From NCBI GenBank assembly GCA_002914845.1, contig JXTC01000342.1:136062-200061 (forward strand): a DNA stretch of 64,000 nucleotides, read 5' to 3'. This DNA is from Trema orientale (taxonomy: Eukaryota > Streptophyta > Magnoliopsida > Rosales > Cannabaceae). The position numbers and the translations under genes were made by a program. Below the pieces are notes generated by a model, which was not told the DNA's origin, ran no database searches, and was given only the letters and a program-made list of their open reading frames with translations. How positions within the stretch are numbered: the stretch's first letter is position 1; every line of letters begins with the position of its first letter. Positions 1 to 12,515 of the stretch are shown here, piece after piece.

Positions 1-1122
1 CTTCCTGTGATTTACTTACATAAGGATAGGGGAAAAAAAGAGTTAATGTTTCTTTAAAAAAAATTAAGAATATGGTGAAAGGAAAAAATAATTAAAAAAT
101 AGGAGTACAACCATGGTGATTTGCTATGTTTTCTAGAAAATAGTATCTAGGCTTCTAATTATGACGTATTACAACGCGTTGAAGAATCAAGCAGTGATTG
201 AGCAAAAATTACGAAAGATCCTTGACTGGAAGTTTACGGACATCAACTTTGTAGTCCATGGATAGAATCAGGTGGTTTAGATTTAGTGTTATTATCTAAA
301 TATTTTTCTTGTTATGGCAAGGTTAATTAATAAAGGGTATATATCATGAGCTTCTCAACGATTGCTAATCAATTTTGTAGATAATTGGCTATAATATATT
401 TGACTTAGTTGGTAAGGGTTTGTCCACATAAAAGTAACTTAATATATCTTTGCGGTTTTAATTTACTTACATATAAGATATTCTACTAAAAGGAAACAAG
501 TCTAGTTTTTAGAAATCTTTGTAGTTTCTTGTGATTTACTTACGTACATGACGTTCCGCTAAAAGAAAACCAAATTAGTTTCCAGGAAACTATAAGGTTT
601 CCTAAAATTTACTAACGTACAGGGCATTCTACTTGAAAGAAATCAAACTGGTTTTCACGAAGTATTTGTGGTTTTCTGTGATTTTACTTACGTATAAGGT
701 ATTCTGTAGAAGGAAACCAAACTAATTTTTAGGAAACCTTTGTGATTTTACATTCCACTAAAAGGAAACTGAAGATTTCCAAGAAACCTTTGTGGTTTTC
801 TGTGATTTACTTATATACAAGGTATTCCGCTAAAAAGAAACTGAACTAGTTTCTAGGAAACTTTTGTTGTTTCCTGTGATTTACTTACTTATATGGCATT
901 TCTTTAAAAGGAAACCAAACTAGTTTCTAAGAAATCTTTGTGGTTTCTTTTGATTTACTTACCTATAGGGCATTCTACTAAAAAGAAATCAAACTGATTT
1001 CCAGGAAACCTTTGTGGTTTCCTGTGATTTACTTACATAAGGATAGGGGAAAAAAAACGAGTTAGTGTTTCTTTTAAAAAAATTAAGAATAAGGTGAAAG
1101 GAAAAAATAATTAAAAAATAGG
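1..1122. repeat. Tandem array of ~73-bp units, left arm
   Basis: From about 430 to 1020 a degenerate unit recurs roughly every 73 bp. Each unit has an inverted GGAAACC...GGTTTCC core followed by GATTTACTTAC and a GGCATTCTACT-like stretch; the TTTACTTAC-like word recurs near 464, 534, 608, 681, 807, 880, 953 and 1026. In addition, bases 1-104 are nearly repeated at 1017-1122, so the window begins inside the array. Many units differ from each other by several bases, which points to an old array. No coding potential is seen. Confidence 0.8.
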
Positions 1123-1186
1123 AAATGAAAAAATAATTTCAAATAAAAAAAATGAAATTAAGAAAAAAGAGAGAAAATTCTTATTA

Positions 1187-1420
1187 ATGACCAATTTGTT
1201 TAATTTTGTGACTGAAAATTAGTAACTAATTTGGTTTCTACATATAGATAACATTAAAAGGAAAAAAAAATAATGAAAAAAACTAGAAGAAACTAATGAC
1301 CAATTTGATTAATTTTGCTAATGAAAATTAGTAACTAAATCAGTTTTTATTTATAACTAATATTAAAAAGGAATAAAATTAAAAAAAAGGAAAAATTTAA
1401 AATAATGAGAGAAAAAACTT
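1187..1420. repeat. Two-copy AT-rich direct repeat
   Basis: A block containing GACCAATTTG, AATTTTG and GAAAATTAGTAACTAA occurs twice about 110 bp apart (near 1188 and 1298). It separates the left and right arms of the surrounding inverted arrays. Nothing coding is visible. Confidence 0.55.
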
Positions 1421-1429
1421 AAAATGTCA

Positions 1430-1505
1430 ATATAGGGGTTTGAACCCTATCGGCAAATGTTAGTGGCATAATCATTTGTGGCCCATCCACTAGGCCATGA
1501 AGCTG
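1430..1505 (-). mobile_element. tRNA-like pol III promoter pair, possible SINE head
   Basis: Read on the minus strand, TGGCCTAGTGG (1487-1497) matches an internal A box and GGTTCAAACCC (1436-1446) matches a B box at tRNA-like spacing. The stretch cannot be folded into a normal tRNA by eye, so a SINE head or tRNA relic is more likely than a working tRNA gene. No target-site duplication or poly(A) tail was found. Confidence 0.4.
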
Positions 1506-1534
1506 CCACGGTTAATTTGGCTCATTTAATATTA

Positions 1535-2945
1535 AAATTGAATTTTGGACACCTATACCTATTTTTCAAAAAATATTACCAAATGTTTCAAAAATAATAA
1601 AAATTCTGCACGACCTTTCATGACATTTTTCTAAATACTTTAAGAGCTAGAAAATGCGGTGGTATTTTAGTAAATAAGCCATCTTTTTTTTTTTTTTTTG
1701 CAAGAAATCTTTGTGATTTCCAGGAAACTGATTTAGTTTTCTATTAGCAGAATGTTATGTACGTAAGTAAATTAAAAGAAACTAGTTTGTTTTCCTACTA
1801 GCAGAATGTCCTGTACGTAAGTAAATCAAAGGAAATCACAAAGGTTTCTTGGAAACCAGTTTGGATTCTTTTTAGCGGAATGTTATCAAGAAACCACAAA
1901 GGTTTATTGGAAACCAGTTTGATTCCTTTTAGCAGAATGCCATGTATGTAAGTAAATCACAGGAAACTACAAAAGGTTTCCTAGAAACCAGTTTGGTTTC
2001 CTTTTAGTAAAATGCCATATACATTAGTATATCATAGAAAAGTACAAAAATTTCCTGGAAACCAGTTTGGTTTCCTTCTAGCGAAATGCCATGTATATAA
2101 GTAAATTACAAGAAATCACAAAAATTTTCCTAAAAACTAATTTGGTTTCATTTTAGCAAAATACCATGTATCCTGAAAACAAGTTTGGTTTCCTTTTAGA
2201 AGAATGACATATATGTAAGTAAATCATAGAAAACCACAAAGATTTCTTAAAAACAAGATAAACTCCCTAATTCATCTCCTCATAATAGAACAAACAGAGA
2301 AAGACCTCAGCAAATTCAAATACTAAATTATTAAAACTAAAACAATAAAAATCAAATCATAAAAACCCACATAATCAAGGACTAAATTTGCCATTAAACA
2401 AAAAAGAAAAAAAAAACTTTATGGGATGGAAGTGGGAGAGTGCAGAAGCTCAGATTCGCCTTTCAATAGACAAAGGAAGAGGACACATAAGTCACTAATT
2501 TATGTTACATGATGACAGAGTAACTGGGTCAACCTGCCAGACAACCAGATCCTTCTACTGCTTTGTTTTCAGGCCTGAAAAATATCATTAACGCTAACAT
2601 CTTTTCTCTTCAAAACCCATGATTTTCATGCCATACGAAGAAGAAGAAGAAGAGGATTGTACATATCTGAAAATTGGGGGTGAGGGTCGTACGGGAAAAT
2701 AATTCAGGAGGGAGGGTCGTATTTTTGGGATTTCTTTTGCTAGCACCGCATGTGATGTCTTTTTCCCAATATTAAAAGACTGTGCTTGAAAAAGGTGGTG
2801 AAAGTTACAAAAAATGCCACCGCATTTTTACCTGAAATATTTAGAAAAATACCAATAAAAGCCTTATGAAATTTTAATTATTTTTTAAAGGTCGTATTTT
2901 TGGTATTATTTTTAAAAAGATGGGTATAAGTCTCCGAAATCCTTA
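1535..2945. repeat. Inverted-repeat element enclosing the right arm of the array
   Basis: Sequence at about 1535-1667 is repeated in inverted orientation at about 2800-2945; shared words include AAAATGCGGTGG against CCACCGCATTTT, and TTTTCTAAATA against TATTTAGAAAA. Between them, 1700-2250 holds reverse-complement copies of the ~73-bp units of the left arm (the TTTACTTAC word appears as GTAAGTAAAT near 1772, 1817, 1948 and 2215). About 2300-2800 is unique AT-rich DNA without an ORF. This looks like nested non-autonomous DNA elements. Confidence 0.55.
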
Positions 2946-2949
2946 ATTA

Positions 2950-3328
2950 TTTGATAAAAGCTGAATCTTATAAGGGCTAATTGATAAAAGTATTAAAGTA
3001 TAAAACAACGACCCTATTCAGCCCAAAGCCCAACAACCCACCCGGACGCCCGACCGGTCCCACTCCCCCGAAAGAAAAAAACGAACAAATTAAAAAGAAG
3101 GAAAGAAGAGTTTCGCGGAATTAATAATTTTTCTTGGCGATTTTCCTGGCAGCCAAACAGGAGGTTAAGGCCATTTGAGGAAGGAAACTGCTCGGCCTTG
3201 TCAGTTTTCTACACAATCTAATTCAATTCTATTCACTCCTCTCCAATTTTTGCTTCTCTCTTTCTTTCCCTCTCTGATGTGGTTGTTCTGGTTTTAGGCT
3301 TTGGATTCGAGCGGGTTTTGCCGAATCA
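2950..3328 (+). promoter_or_regulatory. ELM1 promoter and 5' leader region
   Basis: This is the stretch just upstream of the ELM1 start. It moves from AT-rich repeat DNA into a C-rich segment (3020-3070) and then a pyrimidine-rich leader (3230-3280, TCTC and TTTC runs) typical of plant 5' UTRs. No clear TATA box can be assigned. Confidence 0.4.
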
Positions 3329-6300
3329 ATGAAGCCGATACGGCTTCCTGAGCCACCTAGTCCCAAAGTGGGTATGGGCGTTGCGGACATCTTCGAAGGT
3401 GGCGTCTATGGCGTCATTAGGCGAGCCGTCGTCATTGGAAATGGCTTTCCTGCCTCCGAGAATCAGAGCATCGGTTTGGTTCGCGCTCTTGGCCTCGCCG
3501 ATAAGCACATCTTATATGTAAGTAAACTTAATTCAGTTTTACTATAATTNGGATGGTTATTCATTGTTTTTAAAAACTGAAAATTCAGTGGTTTATTTAT
3601 TTACTTATTTTTTTAGTAAATATGATACTTTGGTGTATTATGATGCTTGTTAGAGTTAAATCTGTTCCAAATCGTATTCATATTTGGATAGGTATACTTT
3701 AGAGGAGTATGATTTATGAAACCTTGATGTATATGTATTTGAGCACCTGATGTTTAATGTTATAGAGAAATTATATGGGCTTCAATGCTTTTCTTCGCTT
3801 AAGATTTTAGAGCTTTGTTATATCGATGCCCATTTCTCGTCGACTTTTAATTTATTAGTTTGGATTGGACCGTGCTGGGTACTATGTTTTGTTAGGTGCA
3901 CCAAGCAGTTAGGTTTTGCTTTAATATGAAAATTGTATGTATCTCTGTGCTTTTTTTTTTGTTTTTCGCGTTTTCCCCCCTCTTTTGGTCTCTCAATTTA
4001 AATTTTTTAGAATAGCATAGATTGTTGTCTAGTTTTTTACTGCTGAGTGCGGATGATTGAGTAAAACCTATGTACCTGGCAACCTAATTAGATTATGAAA
4101 GCCCAACAATTTCCTGCTACTAATCATTCTTTTTTGAAGGGCATGGATTACTTGTGGTATCCTGTGAACAAGAATGATTTAGGATGTCCTAAACTTTCTA
4201 CCATGTTCTTTTTAGTTGTTAAAATGTACCTGAATTTAATTTGTTATTAAGAGAGCACTTCTAATCTTCTTTTTTTTTCCTTCTGCTGCGGTGTCACCTT
4301 TGTAGTTTATGGAATTATCAAGTAGAAAATTTGGCTCTTTTTCTTAAAAATGTTCATTCTTCATGATTGGTTCTCTATGCCCAGTTGGTCACCTTCATCC
4401 AGCACCTTGGTGTAAGTTGACCTCTTTTTTTTTCTCCTGAAAAAAAAAAAATGAAGTTAGGTTTGGGAAAGTTACCTTAAGAGTGTTTGATTAGGTTTGG
4501 GTAACTTTTTGTTTGCATAAAAGGATGAGTCCTATTGAACAAGCAGTATGAGCTCTATAAAGAGTCACTAATGGTAGGGTAGGGAGAGCATCAGAGTGAG
4601 GATTATGTGAATCTACCTGCGAATAGCTTGGGCCTCTTGGCTTGGGAGCTTGAGTCTTATGTGCCTTGTAAATCTCTATATAAATAAATGTATTTCATTC
4701 CTCATCCCATGTATATAGGCTATTTTTCAGAATCACGTAAGCTGTTGTGTTTCTTCGATGTCATGATTTTTATGTTTGTTATTGTATGCGTTTCCACTAC
4801 TCATTTCCTATCTTGTGGCATTAACGATGGTAATTTTTCACTAACAAGGAGTTTCAGAGTGGTCGTTTCTCAATACTAACGAGAAGTGTTGGAACAACAG
4901 CAATAACTTTATTATGGATTGCTTAAAGTATAACTTTCCAACAAAACAGAAGAAATTGATCGATTTTACGTCTTTATAATGCAACAAGCAGTAGTATATT
5001 TTATTCAATTTCTTGTCAAGTTTTGTGTTTGCCTTGTGATTCTTGCCTAAAAACACATAGAAGCTTCATGAAGTATCGTGCTTTTTTTTTTTCTCTTTTT
5101 TTTTTCTTTCTTCTGGTTGTAGTAAATCTACTTCCTTACTATACAATTATAAATCAATATCTTGAAACAGTCATGGTGTAATACATGTTGCAGTATTCCA
5201 GATTGTGAGCCTATATATTTTTAGCTTCAAGATGTTTTCGTATTTTTAGCTTCAAGATGTTTTCATATTTTTATCTTCAAGATGTTTTCTTGCTCTTTTG
5301 ACAGCTTCAGATTTAATCACTTTAGGTAGATGTATACATATGTGTATTCATTCACTGTTTTTTTTTTTTTTTTTTCCCTCCCCGGTTCACTCCACATGCA
5401 GCGGGTAACAAGACCAAGAGGAGGAGTAAACGAGTGGCTCCACTGGCTTCCTGTATCTTTTCATAAAAAGTTGGATTACATCCTACGGCAGATCTATAGT
5501 TACTCGAAACTTTTGTTAAAATCTAGAGGTCATAGAGTTATGTCTCTACCTTCAGAAAATGGTGGCACTGCAGGCTTGTCATCTATTTTGGAGGCTGATG
5601 TGAAGCAAATTGTAAACATGGCTCGTGAGACTTCTGAAAAGTAAATTATTTCTCAGCAGTTACTAATAAGACTGAACTATTTTCTCCACGATGTAGTAAA
5701 TTCAGAAAAGGGTCCCTTTTCATGATCATACTGCTTTCCTTGTACCAACTTCTTTTTCCCGAGTGGAACAATCAAACTAGTACATAATAATAGTAATTGA
5801 CAAATTGTGTGCTGTTTTGCTTTTCTGAAAAGAAAACCTATAATTAAACTAAGAGCAAATCTGTGTAAAATGTTTTATTGAGCAAAAGATTTTGAAATGT
5901 ATATGTAAAAAGGGAGATATGTGTTATGTACTTCTTGTACCTCGAAGTTGTTTTCCTGTTTCATTGATTGCATATACTTGTTCTACACAGATGATATGTT
6001 CGTAACTGTTATGATTTCTTTTACAGGGATGGCCCGTTATTGGTGGTTGCATCTGGCAGGGATACCATTTCTATTGCAAGTTCCATAAAACGTTTAGCAT
6101 CTGAAAATGTTTTTGTTATTCAGGTTTGTTGATGAAGCCATCCTTTTGTTTTTGTCTGCAGTTAGCTAAATATTTCAGGCATTGACATATGAATGCGTCT
6201 TCAGATAAATAATTAGGTCTTAGACAGTGCAGTGAAATTCCCATGGTACATAAAAGTGTTAGTATTACTACCTTTTCTTCAGGAAACAAAAACTTTTATT

Positions 6301-9300
6301 AAAGATCAATTTCAGTACAATGAGGAGAGAAGATAAGATAACCTCAATTTTATTAGTAATCAAAAAACTTTTATTAAATATCAATTTTCAGTACAATGAG
6401 GAGAGAATATAAGATAACCTCAAAGACAAAGCATAATATAATAACAAAAAATGTAATTCTTATGTGGTGTGTGGTACATAAATGTGAGTACTAATTTTAC
6501 TGAAAAGCACACCCACTTACATAAATGCAAATATGAAAATATTGGAAGTGTAGATTATATAAAAAACCAATACATGGACTAAAAGATGTATCTTTTCAAC
6601 CGATCAAATAAGTCACTTGTGAGTTTTCCCTTCTATCTAAAACTTTCAGCTTTGTCCAGAGTTAAGCACTTTTCTTTGTTTTCGAAAAGATGCCCCAATG
6701 TAGTACATGGGTGCTTCCATCCATAGGTTTAATGCTTAGAAATTTGCAATGCTGACATGATAAAATTTCCCATTGTTCCGTGCATCACCATGAAATTTCA
6801 AATCCAAAAACTCCATAACTCCAGCCACATAGACAAGAAGTAAATGATTTGTACTATCTTGGCATGCCATATTACATAATTCCTCCCTTTTAATCAGATC
6901 TGTTTTTAGTCCTTTTTCCCCCCTGCACTTCCGTCCATGTTGGACTTTAGGCACAATACAAATAAGAAACTGCTATTACTAGCTACGGAAGAACTTTTCC
7001 GTCTGACCAAAAATAAATATTATAAGATTTTACCTGAAATTTCCTTTCCTTGAATAACCTTCATTGCTCCTTATCTGCACCCACTCCAAAAACCATTACC
7101 TGTAGGGCTTTCTGGAATTCCTTCACAATTAACACCTTATAGTCATTCAAACTTATGAAGACATAGATCTGAGGAAAAACTACTTCCGGTCATCTTCATT
7201 TTTTTTTCTTCATTACTGTTTTTATCTGTAACTTTTTAAAGTAATGTGAGTTTTTTTTTAAATTATTTATTATATAATTTGTCTATTGAACTTAATCTCG
7301 GACACAAAATAATTCTTTAGGTTTCTGCTTGAAACAAGTTTTCTAGGTATCCCAGGGGTAACTTTCTATTGCGAGATCAGAATCGCCTCATGGAAATCTG
7401 CACCTTGGTTCTGATGAGTGTTCTGTTGGGGATTTGTTTCATTGGTGAAAATCAAGATGCATAAACATTTTTACATTTATTTTTCCCATTACTTTGGCTA
7501 TAGGTAATCTTGATGGAGAGTTTGGAGTTAGGAAGGGAGTCATCTAGAGATTTCCTTCCACCGCCGCGGGCCCCCCCGGGGGGGGGGGGGGGGGGGTTGT
7601 TTTTGGGGTGGGGTGTAACTAAGTACAGGTGTAAAGAGAAGTCTTTTGACCGAAGTCCTTTGACCTTCCATTGGGGGGTGTAGAGTGTCTTTGAAATTGA
7701 GTAATTTTTTTTTAAGTAAACTAGAAGGGCCATGAAAAGCACCAGAATGAGTGGGTTTTTTTTTTTTTCAGATTTTATTTTATCCTACTGGATTTTAATA
7801 TTGCTCATTTAGATTTTAAGGGGTGTTGTTTATTATTTATGTAATATAAAACTGGATGTAGCAAAGCTGGCTGTCATCATTGGAAAGTTTTCTCAACTTG
7901 GGCCATCTGCCTTAAAATTCAGATCTATATTTGCTTAGTACTGGGGAAAACAAAGTTACTAGGTTGGGATAGATTATACGCATGCACTGAACTCCAAAAC
8001 GTATTAAAATGACATCCTCTTTTTCATGCTGGAGTAGTTGGCTCATCGCTTTACGATATATTGAAATTCTGGATTATGGAAGTTTTGTATATTTTTCTGC
8101 AGATACAACATCCCAGAACACATTTGAATCGGTTTGACTTGGTCATCACTCCTCGTCATGATTATTATCCTTTGACTCCTCAAGGACAGGAGCAGATTCC
8201 ACAATTTCTTCGGAAGTGGATAACTCCACATGAACCTCCTGATAAGCATGTGGTACGTATCATTGCTGCAATATGAATATGTCATGTTAATATCCCTATA
8301 CCTATTTTTGAATGCTATAGTCGTTGCAACATTTTTCCCTGATAATGTAGTTGATGCTAAGACTTTCTAAGTACAGGTCCTCACAGTGGGATCTTTACAC
8401 CAAATTGATTCTGCTGCGCTTCGTAGTGCTGCTAGTGCATGGCATGATGAGTTTGCACCCCTGCCGAAGCCCTTACTTGTCGTTTATGTTGGTGGGCCTA
8501 CAGGTAATCTTTCATTTTTTTTTTTGGACCATAGGTAATCTTTCATTTCACCCTGAATGTTTTAGTATTTCATATATCTTTTGCTTCTTATGAAAAAATA
8601 ACATAGGTTGACTTTTCATATTTTTGTTAATGCTAATGAAATTATGTTTTTTAAGAACCTAGTGTCTGCTTAAATATAATCTGTGCTACATGCCTATCAA
8701 CTCTTTAAAATATTTGTTAGCATGGAATGGTGGTTTTCCGTCTTTATGATTTATATTCTCAGCTGCTACTCATTTTGACTGTTAATTGACCTGTATGGAA
8801 ATGTCACAGGGTCTTATGTATGATCTTTTCTACAATTTCTTGTATGATGATTTTGAACAGGGATGGAGTTTACTACTTCATTAGTCATTTCTGCTTATTT
8901 TGGTTCTATTTATAGCAATAATATTGTTTTTTGTTGGGGGGGCTGGGTGCGTCAACATTCTGTGTTCCCATTTGCGAAACTAACAGAAACTTGGTATTCA
9001 ACATCTTTAGCGAGCCTTGAGGTGAATCAATGTATGCCAGGCATTTGATAATATTATTAGGCCATTAGTTGTATATATAAATATATATGGGCCAAACTCT
9101 CATAGGTATTTTTCTTTTAACCTATCAATAGGGGCCAAACTCTCATAGGTATTTTTCTTTTAACCTATCAATAGGTATAATTTCACCAGTCGATTTTGAT
9201 CTATTGGCTATCATTTATTGGTTGTTGGGAAAAAAAATCGCCATCATTAATTGTGTTTTGTAGATAACTCATAACCGATCCAAAATGCATTTTACTTATT

Positions 9301-11358
9301 ACAAAAATCACTCTATGGTCTCTCCCAATATATATGTCTATGTATATTTAATAATAAATATATGCTGAATAGCGGGCATTATATTTCTGCTTCTCATGTG
9401 CTGTAGGGTCAACTAATTAGGCAACAAATGATCAGGCTTTAGGTTTGTTCCTTTTCCTGGTTTGAAAAACTTGGAGAGGTGATTTTTATTGAATGATCTG
9501 GTAGGGGGAAAAAGGTCTTTCGGGGGAAATTTTTTTCCAAAAGGTAAATGCTCTGTGATTGCCATTGACGTCAAAGCCAACATGAAACGCCGTTTGTAAA
9601 TCATTTGTATTGGTTTAATATGTACTCAAAAAGTTATGGATATAATGATTCCTCAGAAATTTGGTTAAGGTCCGTAATTTTATAATTCTTCAATGCTTGT
9701 GAACTTGTCCTTAAACTTTAGAATGTGCCAGATGATCTTAATAAATTATTTTCATTTTTATAAATATCTTTTCTATACTCCATAGGCTGTAAAAGGTCAG
9801 GGATCTTAATTTCATTCCCTCTCAGATATTCCCTTTTAAAAAAGAATGGAATAGAGCTATAAATGTAAATGTATTTGTTTGACTCTTCCTGAATCCTATT
9901 ATCAATTTATAGATGACACTAGAAATATATAATATGTTCCCCCCTTTTTTCCTGGAAATCTGGAGTGAAATCCATTAGAAGTCCTGGTAAGAGGGATGTT
10001 GGAATTATCAAGATAATATCAGATGTTTTCTTACAAAAACTTTTGATTGCAAAAGTATTCGAGAGTTAGCACTCAACACACATCCAGTTTTCTGATGACA
10101 TTAAGAATTCTTATAGATTCTGGAATATTTTATTCATATTTTTCGTTACTTTTACCATTTTGTTGTCTATGCAACTCTTTCCCCCCCTAAACAGGGTGCT
10201 GTCGTTTTGGTGCTGACCTTGCAAAGCAGTTGACATCCAGTCTACTAAGTGTTCTTGTCAGCTGTGGGACTGTTAAAATATGTTTTGCTGATAGGACTCC
10301 TGAAAAGGTTTGCCATGCACAATTTTCTTACAGCATTCTCTTTCCTAGGTGATTGCTATAGATATTTATAACCTGGTGGCTGATGCTTTTATGAACAGGT
10401 GTCTAATATTATTCTGAAAGAACTTGGTGATAATCCTAAAGTTTACATTTGGCACGGTGAAGGTAATTGCAGTTGATATCTAATTTATGTTTATCATGGA
10501 GAGTAGTGAAGTAGGAGAGTTTCTAATGGGGATGCATCATAATGTTTTTCAGAACCAAACCCACATAAGGGCCATCTAGCTTGGGCTGATGCTTTTGTTG
10601 TCACGGCAGATTCTGTCAGTCTGATAAGTGAGGTTTGCAGCACTGGGTAAGATTAACAATATTACCTCGGTTATTGATGACTACAACATTATCATAAGCT
10701 ATTAAGCACGTTGGTTCTCTACAAGCTGAATTAACTCTGTATGATAGGTAGATCTGTTATTTTTTCCTTGTCTGAAAAACTATTGTTTCCCAGGAAACCT
10801 GTCTATGTTATTGGTGCTGAGAATTGTAGATGGAAACTCTCTGACTTCCATAAATCTCTAAGGAATCGAGGAGTGGTTCGCCCATTTACAGGTTCTGAGG
10901 ATGTAAGTAACGTAAAAAATTGCTCGCTGTGACTCTGTCAAGTCTAACTTTTTTGCAATTTAAGTTCGATCATAGTTATCATAGTTTTTTGCTTTAGAAA
11001 TTGTCTTACAGAAATATCTATCCATGCGCATTTGCTTATTTCTATCACAGAACTACACGAGTTTTGAGTTAAAATTTTCTTGGATTGCTTACTACATCGC
11101 TGTTTTTTCTCCTGTTCACTCTTTCCCAAATGATCGGTTAATTTGATGTCTTCATTTGCCACTATGATCAGAATGGGATGTTGATATACTGAGAATGCAA
11201 ATCGTTTTACTCTAACCTATTTTTGAATTGTTCCGATTTTTCTTCCCCTTTTCCAGATATCTGAAAGCTGGAGTTATCCTCCCCTGAATGACACTGCAGA
11301 AGCAGCCTCTAAGGTGCATGAAGCACTTGCTGAGCGCGGATGGAGGCTGCGTCCATAA
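3329..11358 (+). CDS. ELM1: Mitochondrial fission protein ELM1
   Basis: Plant-specific ELM1 sits on the outer face of mitochondria and is needed to bring the dynamin DRP3A there for fission. Ten coding exons were built by hand: 3329-3517, 5402-5640, 6027-6123, 8103-8252, 8377-8503, 10195-10307, 10399-10462, 10553-10646, 10794-10902 and 11257-11358. All junctions are GT-AG and the frame is kept throughout, giving 427 aa, the length I recall for the Arabidopsis protein. The N-terminus carries the family word GVYGVIRRAVVIGNG; later landmarks are VVASGRDTISIASSIKRL, ITPRHDYYPLTPQG, LVVYVGGPTG, ADAFVVTADSVSLISEVCS and the C-terminus ERGWRLRP. Family knowledge: the fold resembles a glycosyltransferase-like DUF. 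Introns 1, 3 and 5 are 1.7-2.0 kb; intron 3 holds a poly-G run and a small duplication. One n lies in intron 1. Identification is secure. Confidence 0.96.
5213..5290. repeat. Three-copy 25-bp minisatellite in ELM1 intron 1
   Basis: The unit TTTTTAGCTTCAAGATG plus TTTTC is repeated three times with one or two changes, about 110 bp before exon 2. Confidence 0.75.
6286..6425. repeat. Tandem duplication (~76 bp) in ELM1 intron 3
   Basis: AACTTTTATTAAA followed by CAGTACAATGAGGAGAGAA and AAGATAACCTCAA appears at about 6286-6348 and again at 6362-6425 with few differences, indicating a recent local duplication. Confidence 0.8.
9089..9174. repeat. Perfect 43-bp tandem duplication in ELM1 intron 5
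   Basis: The unit beginning GGGCCAAACTCTCATAGG is present at 9089 and again at 9132 with no visible differences. Confidence 0.85.
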
Positions 11359-11554
11359 GGAAGTTCCTCTTTTTAAGCACATAGTTCTTTCACATGTTAT
11401 TAAAAGGTTTTGAACATTTCCCTTCGGTGATGAAAAAAAGTTTTCGACCTTTAGGTTCGTTCCATAGCATATAGGGATAATAAACTACAAAGGGTGATTT
11501 CCCTTTCCTTTGAAATTCAATTTCTTTCCCCTTTTGGGGTATTGATATATGTGA

Positions 11555-11560
11555 AATAAA
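11555..11560 (+). terminator. Likely ELM1 polyadenylation signal
   Basis: AATAAA lies about 200 bp after the ELM1 stop codon, a normal plant 3' UTR distance. The A-rich run at 11640-11664 downstream is low-complexity. Confidence 0.4.
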
Positions 11561-12392
11561 AGACAGTAGTTATTGCGGCTTGTAAAGTAAGAAGAGGAAC
11601 AGCGTATTTCTTTTTGCTGCTTGAGCCTTTAAAGAGTTCCCAAAAAAAAAAAAAATTAAAAAAAGGCCTTTAAAGGGTGAGTTTGTTGTACGGTTGCTAA
11701 AAGTATTATTTTGTTATATAGACCCACATCATGTATTTTGTTTCATTTTACAAAGATGCAATATCAACATACAATTTTTCTCCTTGATGCGCTTATTTTT
11801 CTCGCCTCAACAATTCGTACATGAATTGCGCGTTGATGTTCATTTAACCATCAGCTGTTATATACTATATTGGCTCAGCTGATTCCGTTACTGTACTTTT
11901 GCAGCTTAATTGATTAGGTGGAGTATTGAGACGCTTGCTATATAAGAAAGCAAGTTTTGTAAATAGATATTTGCGAAACAAAAATCTACGTGTTAGAGCT
12001 TTTTATTATCATCATTTAATAGTGCATAGGTCACACACAAATAAATCGGAGGATGTGATTGCATTATAATTAAAAGGTAATATTCAATGAATCAATATAA
12101 TTGGTGCTAAATATTGAAAATGTTGGCAGCATTTTTCTCGTACTGTTACCTAATCCGTCCAATCTGATCCATTAAGCATTGTAATTTGCAATATAGTAAT
12201 TAGTTGATTGGTGTTCAACTTAAAACGTGGTTTAAAGTACAGAAACTACACTAAATAATGCCTACACCATGCGTAATTGGTCGCTCGATATTACTTTCGA
12301 CCAATTGCTATGCACAAAGTGGAGCAAGTTAAGCTATTGCAACAACTCCATAGAAAGAGGCCCCATTCACTGAATGCTTTCTCAGTCTCCAC
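11561..12392. other. Intergenic DNA between ELM1 and the CASP gene
   Basis: AT-rich spacer with no ORF that resembles a protein. Its right end is the proximal promoter of the CASP gene. Confidence 0.5.
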
Positions 12393-12399
12393 TATATAA
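12393..12399 (+). promoter_or_regulatory. Probable TATA box of the CASP gene
   Basis: TATATAA stands about 115 bp before the CASP start codon, inside CACTATATAACA, which fits a plant TATA box with an 80-90 bp leader. Confidence 0.55.
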
Positions 12400-12515
12400 C
12401 AACTGTTCTTTTTAGTACATTCCACACTAAAAAGGCAAATCCCGAAGTACTCTCCTCTTGTTAGGAAACTTTTACACATTCCTAACATCTTGTGTTCTTC
12501 ATTTGATTTGTCTTA

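Noticed and set aside
430-1020. Regularly spaced repeats with inverted GGAAACC/GGTTTCC cores that superficially look like a CRISPR array
   Set aside because: The units are degenerate, the spacers are themselves repeated, the organism is a plant, and no cas-like gene is near. It is a satellite-like or foldback array.
6736-6954. Minus-strand ORF in ELM1 intron 3 (MPKVQHGRKCRGEKG...)
   Set aside because: No recognisable family feature, no splice partners, and it sits in an intron of AT-rich sequence; could be a fragment of an old element but cannot be supported.
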